A stretch of DNA of 7,362 nt from assembly GCA_018713055.1 (NCBI GenBank), contig DVFW01000037.1, positions 1 to 7,362 of the forward strand, given 5' to 3'. This stretch comes from Scatavimonas merdigallinarum (GTDB lineage Bacteria > Bacillota > Clostridia > Oscillospirales > Acutalibacteraceae). Position numbers and translations under genes: made by a program. Positions 1 to 4,551 of the stretch are shown here, in pieces; the stretch's first letter is position 1; each line of letters begins with the position of its first letter. The notes beneath the pieces were generated by a model. The model searched no databases and was not told the origin of the DNA. It was given only the letters and a program-made list of their open reading frames with translations.

Positions 1-132
1 GTCAAAGCCGCAACCGATGAGAAAATCTACAAGACTTTTCGGCTTATCCGACAACTGAAAAAGGATTTTGATTCACTCGAAAGAAGCGAAATCCTCCATC
101 GGCTAAGCACGATAGAGGATTTCCTAAAGTAA
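1..132 (+). CDS. Unknown protein, C-terminal 43 residues only
   Basis: An open frame enters from the left edge in frame 1 and stops with TAA at 130-132. The 43 visible residues are strongly charged (many Lys, Asp, Glu, Arg) and look helical, with the pattern RLIRQLKKDFDSL and the ending STIEDFLK. No catalytic motif or membrane segment is visible, and I do not recognise the family. It lies immediately before the repeat-rich gap and mobC, in the same direction, so it probably belongs to the same element. The frame is short enough that a chance reading frame cannot be fully excluded, but the clean stop before a structured intergenic region supports a real gene end. Confidence 0.5.
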   Translation, partial: VKAATDEKIYKTFRLIRQLKKDFDSLERSEILHRLSTIEDFLK

Positions 133-147
133 ATAATACAAGACAGC

Positions 148-238
148 GGTTTTAGGCTGCGCTATCGTAGCGAGCAGACTGTTTGTGCCCCCCAAAAGGC
201 CGCAAACAGTAAATCTCGTTAGGAAGTGTCCTAAAACC
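148..238. other. Candidate origin of transfer (oriT): nested inverted repeats before mobC
   Basis: A perfect 9-bp inverted repeat, GGTTTTAGG (148-156) and CCTAAAACC (230-238), encloses two further hairpins. One spans 157-177: CTGC and GCTA pair with TAGC and GCAG around a TCG loop, with a GA bulge. The other spans 178-210: ACTGTTTG pairs with CAAACAGT, and an inner GCC/GGC surrounds a CCCCAAAA loop. The right outer arm can also form a local hairpin, TTAGGA-AGTG-TCCTAA (219-234), which excludes the long-range pairing. Inverted repeats directly upstream of a mobC gene are the usual design of oriT regions. I could not assign a nic site. A regulatory leader for mobC is the main alternative. Confidence 0.5.
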
Positions 239-275
239 TCTATGAGAAAATCAAACAAACGAAAGGAACATTGAG

Positions 276-629
276 ATGAAAACAGATAATCGAAAAAGAA
301 ATATCCCCCTTCGAGTTTGGCTCAGCAAATCGGAAAACGCCGAACTGAGTCGCAAAGCGAAAATTACAGGCTTACCCAAATCCACCGTGATAAGGTTGTT
401 ACTTAATAACTACGAGCCGAAGGAAAAGCCGGACGCAAGATTTTATGAAGCAATGCGACAGCTTTCCGCCATCGGCAACAACATCAACCAGCTTGCCGTA
501 AAAGCGAACGCACTCGGCTTTATCGATGTACCGATGCTGAAAGCGGAAGCCTTGCGCTGGCACAAATTTCAAGCGGACATCGAAGCGGTGTTTCTCCGCC
601 CCGGCGAAAGCAATCTGAAATGGCAATAA
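276..629 (+). CDS. mobC: MobC-family relaxosome accessory protein
   Basis: This 117-residue protein matches the bacterial mobilization protein MobC family. It has a basic N-terminus (KTDNRKRNIPLRVWLS) and a ribbon-helix-helix-like DNA-binding part (about residues 10-45). The diagnostic segment is LSAIGNNINQLAVKAN (about residues 64-79), which MobC proteins share. MobC binds oriT beside the relaxase, helps open the strands around the nic site and so assists DNA transfer; it acts in the cytoplasm on DNA. The start has AAAGGA at 262-267, eight bases upstream. The gene follows the repeat-rich oriT candidate. Its stop is followed at once by the ribosome binding site of the ParB-like gene, so the two are probably co-transcribed. 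Family members usually sit next to a relaxase gene, which is not seen here. No internal defect is visible. Confidence 0.85.
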   Translation: MKTDNRKRNIPLRVWLSKSENAELSRKAKITGLPKSTVIRLLLNNYEPKEKPDARFYEAMRQLSAIGNNINQLAVKANALGFIDVPMLKAEALRWHKFQADIEAVFLRPGESNLKWQ

Positions 630-644
630 AGGAGGCTAACTACA

Positions 645-1568
645 ATGACAAAACGAAAATCCGATTTTACTTTACCAACAACTTCGCTGGACGAGCTGTT
701 TTCTTCACAGGAGGAACGGGATGACGCAAAGCTGGAACGGGTAAAAGAAATTCCGCTTACTGAACTGCACCCGTTCAAGGCTCATCCGTTCAAAATCCAG
801 AACGATGACGAGATGAAACGCCTGATCGAGAGTATCCAGAAGTTCGGTACGCTCACACCAGCACTTGCACGACCTATGCCGGAGGGAGGCTATGAGTTAA
901 TTTCCGGGCATAGAAGGCTGGCGGCGTGTCAGGTGCTCGGAATTGAAACAATGCCCGTTATCGTGCGGGAGATGAGAGACGATGAAGCAGTCATTGCCAT
1001 GGTGGATGCCAACCTGCAACGGGAACATATTCTGCCCAGTGAAAAGGCATTTGCATACAAGATGAAGCTGGACGCAATCAAGCATCAGGGTAAAGCTTCT
1101 GTGCAAGTTGCAGAGAAGTTGCTCAGCGTAGAAAAAGTGGCAGATGACGCAGGCGAAAGCAAAGACCAAGTTCGCCGCTATATCCGTTTAACCTACTTAA
1201 TCCCCGAACTGCTCTCGATGGTAGACGAAAACAAAATCGCTTTCAACCCTGCCGTTGAGATTTCGTACTTAGAGCAGTCGGAACAACGGGTGTTATTAAA
1301 CGCAATGGAGTTCAACGACTGCACGCCCTCCCACGCACAAAGCATACGGCTTAAAAAGCTTTCACAGGAGGGCGTGTTGCAAGACCAGACGATCTATGAT
1401 ATCCTCGCCGAGCAAAAGCCCAACCAGCAGGAGCAGTACAAATTTAAGCGGGAGGACATTCGCAAATACTTCCCGAAGAGTTACACAGACAAGCAAGTCT
1501 GTGATACGGTTATCAAGTTGTTGGAGCAATGGCAGCGCAGGCGGGAACAGGATAGAGACAGCCGCTGA
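645..1568 (+). CDS. ParB/RepB/Spo0J-family DNA-binding protein
   Basis: The 307-residue product has the ParB N-terminal domain (about residues 34-130). It includes a PLTELHPF strand, the pattern RLIESIQKFGTLTPALARP, and the GHRRLAA motif at about residues 89-95, equivalent to the nucleotide-binding GERR motif of ParB. A helix-turn-helix region follows (VADDAGESKDQVRRYIRLTYL, about residues 165-185). The C-terminus is charged (QWQRRREQDRDSR). ParB proteins bind centromere-like sites and load as clamps for DNA partition. Orphan ParB-like genes are common on Clostridia conjugative elements, where they may stabilise the excised circle or regulate genes. No parA is visible here. A strong AAAGGAGG (627-634) overlaps the mobC stop codon, so translational coupling is likely. 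The length and motifs suggest an intact gene. The in vivo role is inferred. Confidence 0.85.
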   Translation: MTKRKSDFTLPTTSLDELFSSQEERDDAKLERVKEIPLTELHPFKAHPFKIQNDDEMKRLIESIQKFGTLTPALARPMPEGGYELISGHRRLAACQVLGIETMPVIVREMRDDEAVIAMVDANLQREHILPSEKAFAYKMKLDAIKHQGKASVQVAEKLLSVEKVADDAGESKDQVRRYIRLTYLIPELLSMVDENKIAFNPAVEISYLEQSEQRVLLNAMEFNDCTPSHAQSIRLKKLSQEGVLQDQTIYDILAEQKPNQQEQYKFKREDIRKYFPKSYTDKQVCDTVIKLLEQWQRRREQDRDSR

Positions 1569-1616
1569 TTCGAACCGAAATGTGTGCGGAGCACGACCAT
1601 CGCACAATGGAAAGAA

Positions 1617-1652
1617 CGGCACCGGCAGGTTACAATAGCCTTGTCGGTGCCG
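1617..1652 (+). promoter_or_regulatory. Stable hairpin between the ParB-like gene and the integrase
   Basis: Bases 1617-1629 pair with 1640-1652 in a 13-bp stem (two G-T wobbles) around a 10-base loop. The core CGGCACCG/CGGTGCCG is perfect. No T-run follows on the plus strand, so it is not a standard intrinsic terminator. It lies about 30 bases before the integrase ribosome binding site, where it could limit read-through from the mobilization operon or modulate integrase expression. The role is inferred; only the pairing is seen. Confidence 0.5.
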
Positions 1653-1698
1653 GACTGTCCTGTATATGCCAAGAGATGAAGGAGGTAATTATAACAAT

Positions 1699-2910
1699 AT
1701 GGTATCAGGACATTTACAGGTTAAAAAAGGGTACTACTACGCCGTGCTGAGCTATTACGACAGCAAAAACAAGCGGCACGTCAAGTACATATCCACCGGA
1801 CTTCCCGAAAAGGGAAACAAACGAAAGGCTGAAGCGGAGCTTGTAAAAATCCGCAACGCCTTTGAGCCGCCCGCAGAAATCGGAGAGCTTTGCTCCAATA
1901 TGCTGTTCGCCGACTATCTGCTCGGCTGGCTGGAAATCGTCAAGGTCAGGGTAAAGCCCACCACCTTCGGCTCCTATGAAAGCATGGTGAAGCAGACCAT
2001 CGAGCCCTATTTCCGGAATAAGCCGATTACGCTGAAAGACTTGGAGGCAAGGCACATCCAGCAGTTTTATTCGGAAAAGCTGAAAACCGTCAAGCCCAAT
2101 TCCGTCATCCACTACCATGCTGTGATCCATCAGGCGCTGAAATACGCCATGAAAACCGATCTGGTAGCGCAGAATGTGGCAATGAAGGTGGACCGTCCCA
2201 AGAAAAACGACTTTCAGCCGGTGTTTCTGGATGCGGCGGAGCTTCAGCACTTATTTGAAGTGGTCAAGGGCACGAAGCTGGAGCTTCCCGTTTTGGTCGC
2301 CGCCTTTTACGGTCTGCGCCGTGGCGAGGTGCTGGGGCTCAAGTGGGACGCCATCGACTTTGAGCGGGGAACGCTGACCATCAAACGGACGGTGACCTCC
2401 ATCAATGTGGGTGGAAAAACGCAGATCATCGAGCAGGAGTCGGCAAAAACCAAATCCAGTATGCGCACTTTGCCGCTGGTGGGAAGATTCAAGGAATACT
2501 TTGCGGAGGTCAAGGCGGCGCAGGAGCTGAACAAGCAGATCTGCGGCAACTGTTACAACTACGAATACGACGGCTTTGTATTCGTGGACGAGTTGGGCGA
2601 GCGGATGAAGCCTGACTATCTGACATCCCAGTTTCCTGCTTTCATCCAGCGGCACGGCATGAAGAAAATGCGCTTCCACGATCTCAGGCATAGCTGCGCC
2701 AGTCTGCTTCTTGCCAATGGTGTGCCGCTCAAGCAGATTCAGGACTGGCTGGGGCACTCGGATTTTTCCACCACGGCGAATATCTACGCTCATCTGGATT
2801 ACAGTTCAAAACTCTCATCGGCGCAGGCGATGGTGTGCGGTATGCCGCTTCCCGAAGCGGGCGATTTCGGCAGCAGATGGGAGCAAAACGCAGAAAAAAG
2901 CGGGGAGTAA
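1699..2910 (+). CDS. int: Tyrosine recombinase/integrase of the Tn916/Tn1549 type
   Basis: The enzyme catalyses site-specific excision and integration of the element through a covalent 3'-phosphotyrosine intermediate. Starting at ATG 1699 the product has 403 residues. The domains in order are an AP2-like arm-binding domain (about 1-55, GHLQVKKGYYYAVLSYYD), a SAM-like core-binding domain (about 65-170) and the catalytic domain (about 180-380). Visible active-site residues are Arg207 in YGLRRGE, Lys250 in AKTKSS, His327 and Arg330 in FHDLRH, His353 in WLGHSD, and the nucleophile Tyr363 in ANIYAHL, so it looks functional. I chose ATG 1699 over ATG 1666 because GGAGG (1681-1685) lies 13 bases before it and the family begins near the GHL motif; the earlier ATG has no such site. 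No excisionase gene lies next to it. Its 3' end faces the tRNA-Ser junction. Confidence 0.93.
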   Translation: MVSGHLQVKKGYYYAVLSYYDSKNKRHVKYISTGLPEKGNKRKAEAELVKIRNAFEPPAEIGELCSNMLFADYLLGWLEIVKVRVKPTTFGSYESMVKQTIEPYFRNKPITLKDLEARHIQQFYSEKLKTVKPNSVIHYHAVIHQALKYAMKTDLVAQNVAMKVDRPKKNDFQPVFLDAAELQHLFEVVKGTKLELPVLVAAFYGLRRGEVLGLKWDAIDFERGTLTIKRTVTSINVGGKTQIIEQESAKTKSSMRTLPLVGRFKEYFAEVKAAQELNKQICGNCYNYEYDGFVFVDELGERMKPDYLTSQFPAFIQRHGMKKMRFHDLRHSCASLLLANGVPLKQIQDWLGHSDFSTTANIYAHLDYSSKLSSAQAMVCGMPLPEAGDFGSRWEQNAEKSGE

Positions 2911-2979
2911 AGCCAGAATCTGTTCTTTCCAAAATTTATGGAAATAACAGCCTAAAACCGGGTGATTTTTGTATAGATC

Positions 2980-3025
2980 ACGAAAAAAGAAAAATCCAGC
3001 AAACCCGCATGGTTACTGGATTTTT
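2980..3025 (-). terminator. Rho-independent terminator downstream of tRNA-Ser(CGA), possibly bidirectional
   Basis: AAAAATCCAG (2990-2999) and CTGGATTTTT (3016-3025) form a perfect 10-bp stem. An inner AACC/GGTT pairing lies within the loop. Read on the minus strand, the hairpin comes two bases after the tRNA CCA end and is followed by a T-rich run (complement of 2980-2990), as expected of a tRNA terminator. On the plus strand the stem itself ends in TTTTT about 80-115 bases after the integrase stop, so it may also end integrase transcripts. The loop sequence (3001-3016) is repeated at 3224-3239. Confidence 0.75.
3001..3016. repeat. 16-bp direct repeat, copy 1 (loop of the tRNA terminator)
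   Basis: AAACCCGCATGGTTAC occurs here and again at 3224-3239, 223 bases apart. Both copies lie in the loop region of hairpins with different stems, and the two copies flank the intact tRNA-Ser gene. This may record duplication of a terminator or attachment-end module, or the borders of an acquired tRNA cassette. Confidence 0.85.
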
Positions 3026-3026
3026 G

Positions 3027-3118
3027 TGGCGGAGACGGTGGGATTCGAACCCACGTGGCGCTCATCACGCCAAAACGATTTCGAGTCGTTCTCGTTATGA
3101 CCACTTCGATACGTCTCC
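3027..3118 (-). tRNA. tRNA-Ser(CGA), intact, CCA encoded
   Basis: The minus strand folds as a complete class II tRNA. The acceptor stem is GGAGACG with CGTCTCC, then discriminator G and encoded CCA (3027-3029). The D-stem is TCG/CGA. The anticodon stem AACGA/TCGTT encloses loop CTCGAAA with anticodon CGA (complement of 3081-3083), which reads codon UCG. A long variable arm (GGCG/CGCC) and the T-arm GTGGG-TTCGAAT-CCCAC follow. All stems pair, so it should be functional. A terminator follows directly. No clear promoter lies just upstream. It may instead be read from the promoter of the broken tRNA gene at 3277-3317. I infer that it belongs to the mobile element, but it could also be the host gene into which an element inserted. 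Confidence 0.93.
3077..3086. repeat. Possible att core copy inside intact tRNA-Ser(CGA)
   Basis: GATTTCGAGT (anticodon loop plus flanking bases) is shared exactly with 3277-3286 in the broken tRNA. Seven of the ten bases are the anticodon loop CTCGAAA, expected in any tRNA-Ser(CGA), so the match alone is weak evidence of an attachment site. Anticodon loops are common crossover sites for tyrosine integrases. Confidence 0.4.
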
Positions 3119-3276
3119 ATATATGTCAGCCCGCCGTTTTTTCCTGCCTTTTTTCGGTGAAAAAGGGCTTTGGAAAGAACTGACGGAAAGAACAGCAAAC
3201 TTATTCACTTTTCGAACCGGGCAAAACCCGCATGGTTACAAGGTTTTCGCTGGATGAAATGGACAACTCCCCGCAA
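3119..3276. other. Non-coding junction between intact and broken tRNA-Ser genes
   Basis: I see no convincing gene in these 158 bases. They hold a 10-bp hairpin (3146-3168: one G-T pair, GGT loop, no T-run on either side), a TTCGAACC stretch (3211-3218) that resembles a tRNA T-loop but lacks a pairing stem, and repeat copy 2 within a hairpin at 3221-3250. The segment probably belongs to the element end or is decayed tRNA sequence. Confidence 0.5.
3224..3239. repeat. 16-bp direct repeat, copy 2, in a second hairpin
   Basis: This is the same AAACCCGCATGGTTAC as at 3001-3016. Here the stem is AAAACC (3223-3228) with GGTTTT (3242-3247), extended by GC/GC across one bulge. The stem differs from that of copy 1 while the loop sequence is kept. 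No T-run follows, so it is not a good terminator now. Confidence 0.8.
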
Positions 3277-3286
3277 GATTTCGAGT
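3277..3286. repeat. Possible att core at the element-chromosome junction
   Basis: GATTTCGAGT is identical to 3077-3086. It lies exactly where homology to a tRNA-Ser breaks off. On the minus strand the arms CCGCA and TGCGG form an inverted repeat around it, the geometry expected of a tyrosine recombinase core site. Placement as the junction is inferred. Confidence 0.45.
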
Positions 3287-3317
3287 GCGGACCCTTCAGC
3301 CACTTGGGTACATCTCC
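3277..3317 (-). pseudogene. 5' fragment of a second tRNA-Ser(CGA), probable integration target
   Basis: On the minus strand the sequence has a tRNA-Ser 5' half: acceptor strand GGAGATG, TA, D-stem CCC/GGG with AAGTGGCTGAA between, then anticodon 5' stem CCGCA and loop CTCGAAA (anticodon CGA). After the loop, TGCGG occurs three bases late, giving a 10-base loop instead of 7. No variable arm, T-arm or matching CATCTCC acceptor strand follows, although CATCC lies at 3251-3255 on the opposite strand. It therefore cannot form a normal tRNA. The best explanation is cleavage and joining in the anticodon loop by the adjacent integrase; decay in place is the alternative. Its sequence differs from the intact tRNA-Ser, so it is not a simple duplicate. 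Confidence 0.75.
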
Positions 3318-3342
3318 AAAACCATCAGCTTTTGCTTGCTTT

Positions 3343-3348
3343 ATTATA
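3343..3348 (-). promoter_or_regulatory. Extended -10 promoter reading into the tRNA-Ser region
   Basis: On the minus strand TATAAT is preceded by TG and one base (TGTTATAAT), a perfect extended -10 element about 25 bases before the broken tRNA. No good -35 box is seen, which extended -10 promoters tolerate. It is probably the original promoter of the broken tRNA-Ser and may now drive the intact tRNA about 200 bases further on. Confidence 0.6.
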
Positions 3349-3400
3349 ACATAAGCAATGCTTATTTTACTTGTTCCCGCATAGAAAGTCAAGTACAAGT

Positions 3401-3429
3401 CACAACGTTTTTTCAGCTGGCATAGAATA
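3401..3429 (+). promoter_or_regulatory. Sigma-K-like promoter of the cwlJ-gerQ pair
   Basis: CACA (3401-3404), 16 bases, then CATAGAATA (3421-3429) fits the Bacillus sigma-K pattern mACm-N16-CATAnnnTA exactly. The predicted transcript start is about 35 bases before the TTG start of the cortex hydrolase gene. Mother-cell expression is expected for spore coat and cortex-lytic genes. The sigma-E pattern is related, so sigma-E use cannot be ruled out. Confidence 0.5.
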
Positions 3430-3467
3430 AAAAAGCAAAGCAATAACCGTAAAGGCAGGTGGATTTT

Positions 3468-3914
3468 TTGGCGCTGGATACGAGAGAGCTTTTTGCAAGA
3501 CTGATCAAATGCGAAGCCGGCGGTGAAGGCGATGATGGAATGGCGGCTGTCGCTACGGTTATTATGAACCGCGCTACGGTACCATACGGTGAATTTGCAC
3601 GGGTCAGCCAGGGCGGGGATGTCAGAGCCATTATAGAACAGGCAAGGCAGTTTGTTTGTATGCAAACGACGGTAGGAGGAGAATATAATCCTCAAAATGT
3701 ATACAATATTGAACCGGACGAAATACAGTACCAGATTGTGGATTGGGTGCTTGCGGGCAACTTTTTCGGTGCGGTGGGAAACTCTTTATATTTCTTTAAT
3801 CCATACAGCGACACATGTCCGCAATATTTCCCGCCAAACGGTACGGGAATTATTTACACAAGGGTTGGCGCGCATTGCTTTTATGCACCAACTGAAAAAT
3901 ACGAGAGTACCTAA
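3468..3914 (+). CDS. cwlJ: CwlJ-like spore cortex-lytic hydrolase (SleB/Hydrolase_2 family)
   Basis: The protein should hydrolyse spore cortex peptidoglycan during germination. The 148-residue product is one Hydrolase_2 domain. The N-terminal motif LIKCEAGGEGDDGMAAVA contains the predicted catalytic Glu16, followed by VIMNR and EFARV; the C-terminal part has YFFNP, YTRVGAHCFYAPT and the final CFY signature. There is no signal peptide and no peptidoglycan-binding domain. This matches CwlJ (about 142 residues) rather than SleB. I chose TTG 3468 because AGGTGG (3457-3462) sits five bases before it; GTG 3459 lies inside that site. The product is probably made in the mother cell and held in the coat. 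The neighbouring GerQ-like gene, 40 bases on, supports this, since Bacillus CwlJ needs GerQ for its location. Confidence 0.88.
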   Translation: MALDTRELFARLIKCEAGGEGDDGMAAVATVIMNRATVPYGEFARVSQGGDVRAIIEQARQFVCMQTTVGGEYNPQNVYNIEPDEIQYQIVDWVLAGNFFGAVGNSLYFFNPYSDTCPQYFPPNGTGIIYTRVGAHCFYAPTEKYEST

Positions 3915-3954
3915 ATTGTCACTGCCATTTTAAAGAAAATCAGGGGGTAATACT

Positions 3955-4551
3955 ATGGATAACAATTCAATTGACCTAGGGCAGATTTATGGATTTAACA
4001 ACTGCCCCGAGGGAGGTTGCGTACCAACCGGAAACATTATACCTAATATCCCGTCGCTTGAGCAGATTGCAGCTTATAACCAGGCGCAGGCGCAATTGCG
4101 TCAGGGCGGGCCGGAAGAAGAAGTACTGGAGTTAGAAAGAACGCTGAGAGAAGCGCAGCAGCTGGGAGTAGGATACCCTGCAACCGGCACTACGCGACCT
4201 GTCCAGGGAGAACCAATAAGCGCAGCTCCCGCTACAGGCATGCAAAGCACCATGAGCGGAACGACAGACGGCATGGCCACAACACAGGCAAACGAATACA
4301 GCATGATCCGTGAATATTCGCAACCTTTTCCGGTAACAGGAGAAAGTATCCAATACTTAAATGGTTTTATGCGTACACAAATTGGCCGAAAAATTGAAAT
4401 TCAAATGTTGGTCGGTTCCGATACGCTCGTAACAAAAGAAGGCTATCTGCTTGGTGTAGGGGCAAATTATATTTTAATCAATGAAACAAATTCCAACGAC
4501 TTGACAACCTGTGATTTTTACAATATAAAATTTGTCCGTTATTTCTACTGA
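3955..4551 (+). CDS. gerQ: GerQ-like spore coat protein
   Basis: The 198-residue protein ends in a GerQ domain (about residues 131-198: YLNGFMRTQIGRKIEIQMLV, then GYLLGVGANYILINE and DFYNIKFVRYFY). In Bacillus, GerQ is an inner coat protein required for CwlJ to be present in the spore and hence for calcium-dipicolinate triggered germination. The N-terminal 130 residues are low in complexity. They include a Cys pair (NNCPEGGC, residues 17 and 22), a Gln/Glu-rich helix (about 35-71) and a Thr/Ala/Gly/Pro-rich stretch (about 72-112). There is no Lys before residue 146, although Bacillus GerQ is cross-linked by transglutaminase through N-terminal lysines. AGGGGG (3942-3947) lies seven bases before the ATG. 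The gene lies 40 bases after the cwlJ-like gene and is probably co-transcribed with it. Its stop abuts the hemW stop. Confidence 0.85.
   Translation: MDNNSIDLGQIYGFNNCPEGGCVPTGNIIPNIPSLEQIAAYNQAQAQLRQGGPEEEVLELERTLREAQQLGVGYPATGTTRPVQGEPISAAPATGMQSTMSGTTDGMATTQANEYSMIREYSQPFPVTGESIQYLNGFMRTQIGRKIEIQMLVGSDTLVTKEGYLLGVGANYILINETNSNDLTTCDFYNIKFVRYFY

Larger units (their letters stand above)
1..3286 (+). mobile_element. Integrase-proximal end of an integrative conjugative/mobilizable element (left part outside window)
   Basis: The segment carries, in one direction, a MobC relaxosome protein, a ParB-family protein and a tyrosine integrase whose 3' end faces the presumed element end. That arrangement is known from Tn916/Tn1549-type elements. 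A repeat-rich gap in front of mobC is an oriT candidate. Just beyond the integrase the sequence reaches a tRNA-Ser cluster with a broken tRNA gene, the usual landing site of such integrases. The integrase gene looks richer in G+C than hemW and prfC to the right. The right boundary is placed at the shared tRNA anticodon-loop sequence (3277-3286) by inference. If the intact tRNA at 3027-3118 is itself the insertion target, the boundary would be near 3077-3086 instead. No relaxase, coupling protein or secretion genes are visible, so conjugative versus merely mobilizable cannot be decided. Confidence 0.65.

Noticed and set aside
242..274. Ten-codon open frame ending one base before mobC, a possible leader peptide
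   Set aside because: It has no ribosome binding site and could easily occur by chance in this A-rich stretch.
1714..2793. Two long minus-strand open frames opposite the integrase
   Set aside because: They mirror the codon pattern of a well-supported integrase, have no recognisable motif, and are expected shadows of a G+C-rich gene.
3211..3218. TTCGAACC as the T-loop of the broken tRNA-Ser
   Set aside because: It lies too far from the anticodon loop and no flanking bases pair to form a T-stem.
2835..3257. Plus-strand open frame overlapping the integrase end
   Set aside because: It runs through the terminator and the antisense of the intact tRNA, so it is a chance frame.
3201..3695. Minus-strand open frame of 164 codons over the cwlJ start and tRNA region
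   Set aside because: It overlaps the cwlJ coding start, its promoter and the tRNA fragment, and the predicted protein shows no family features.
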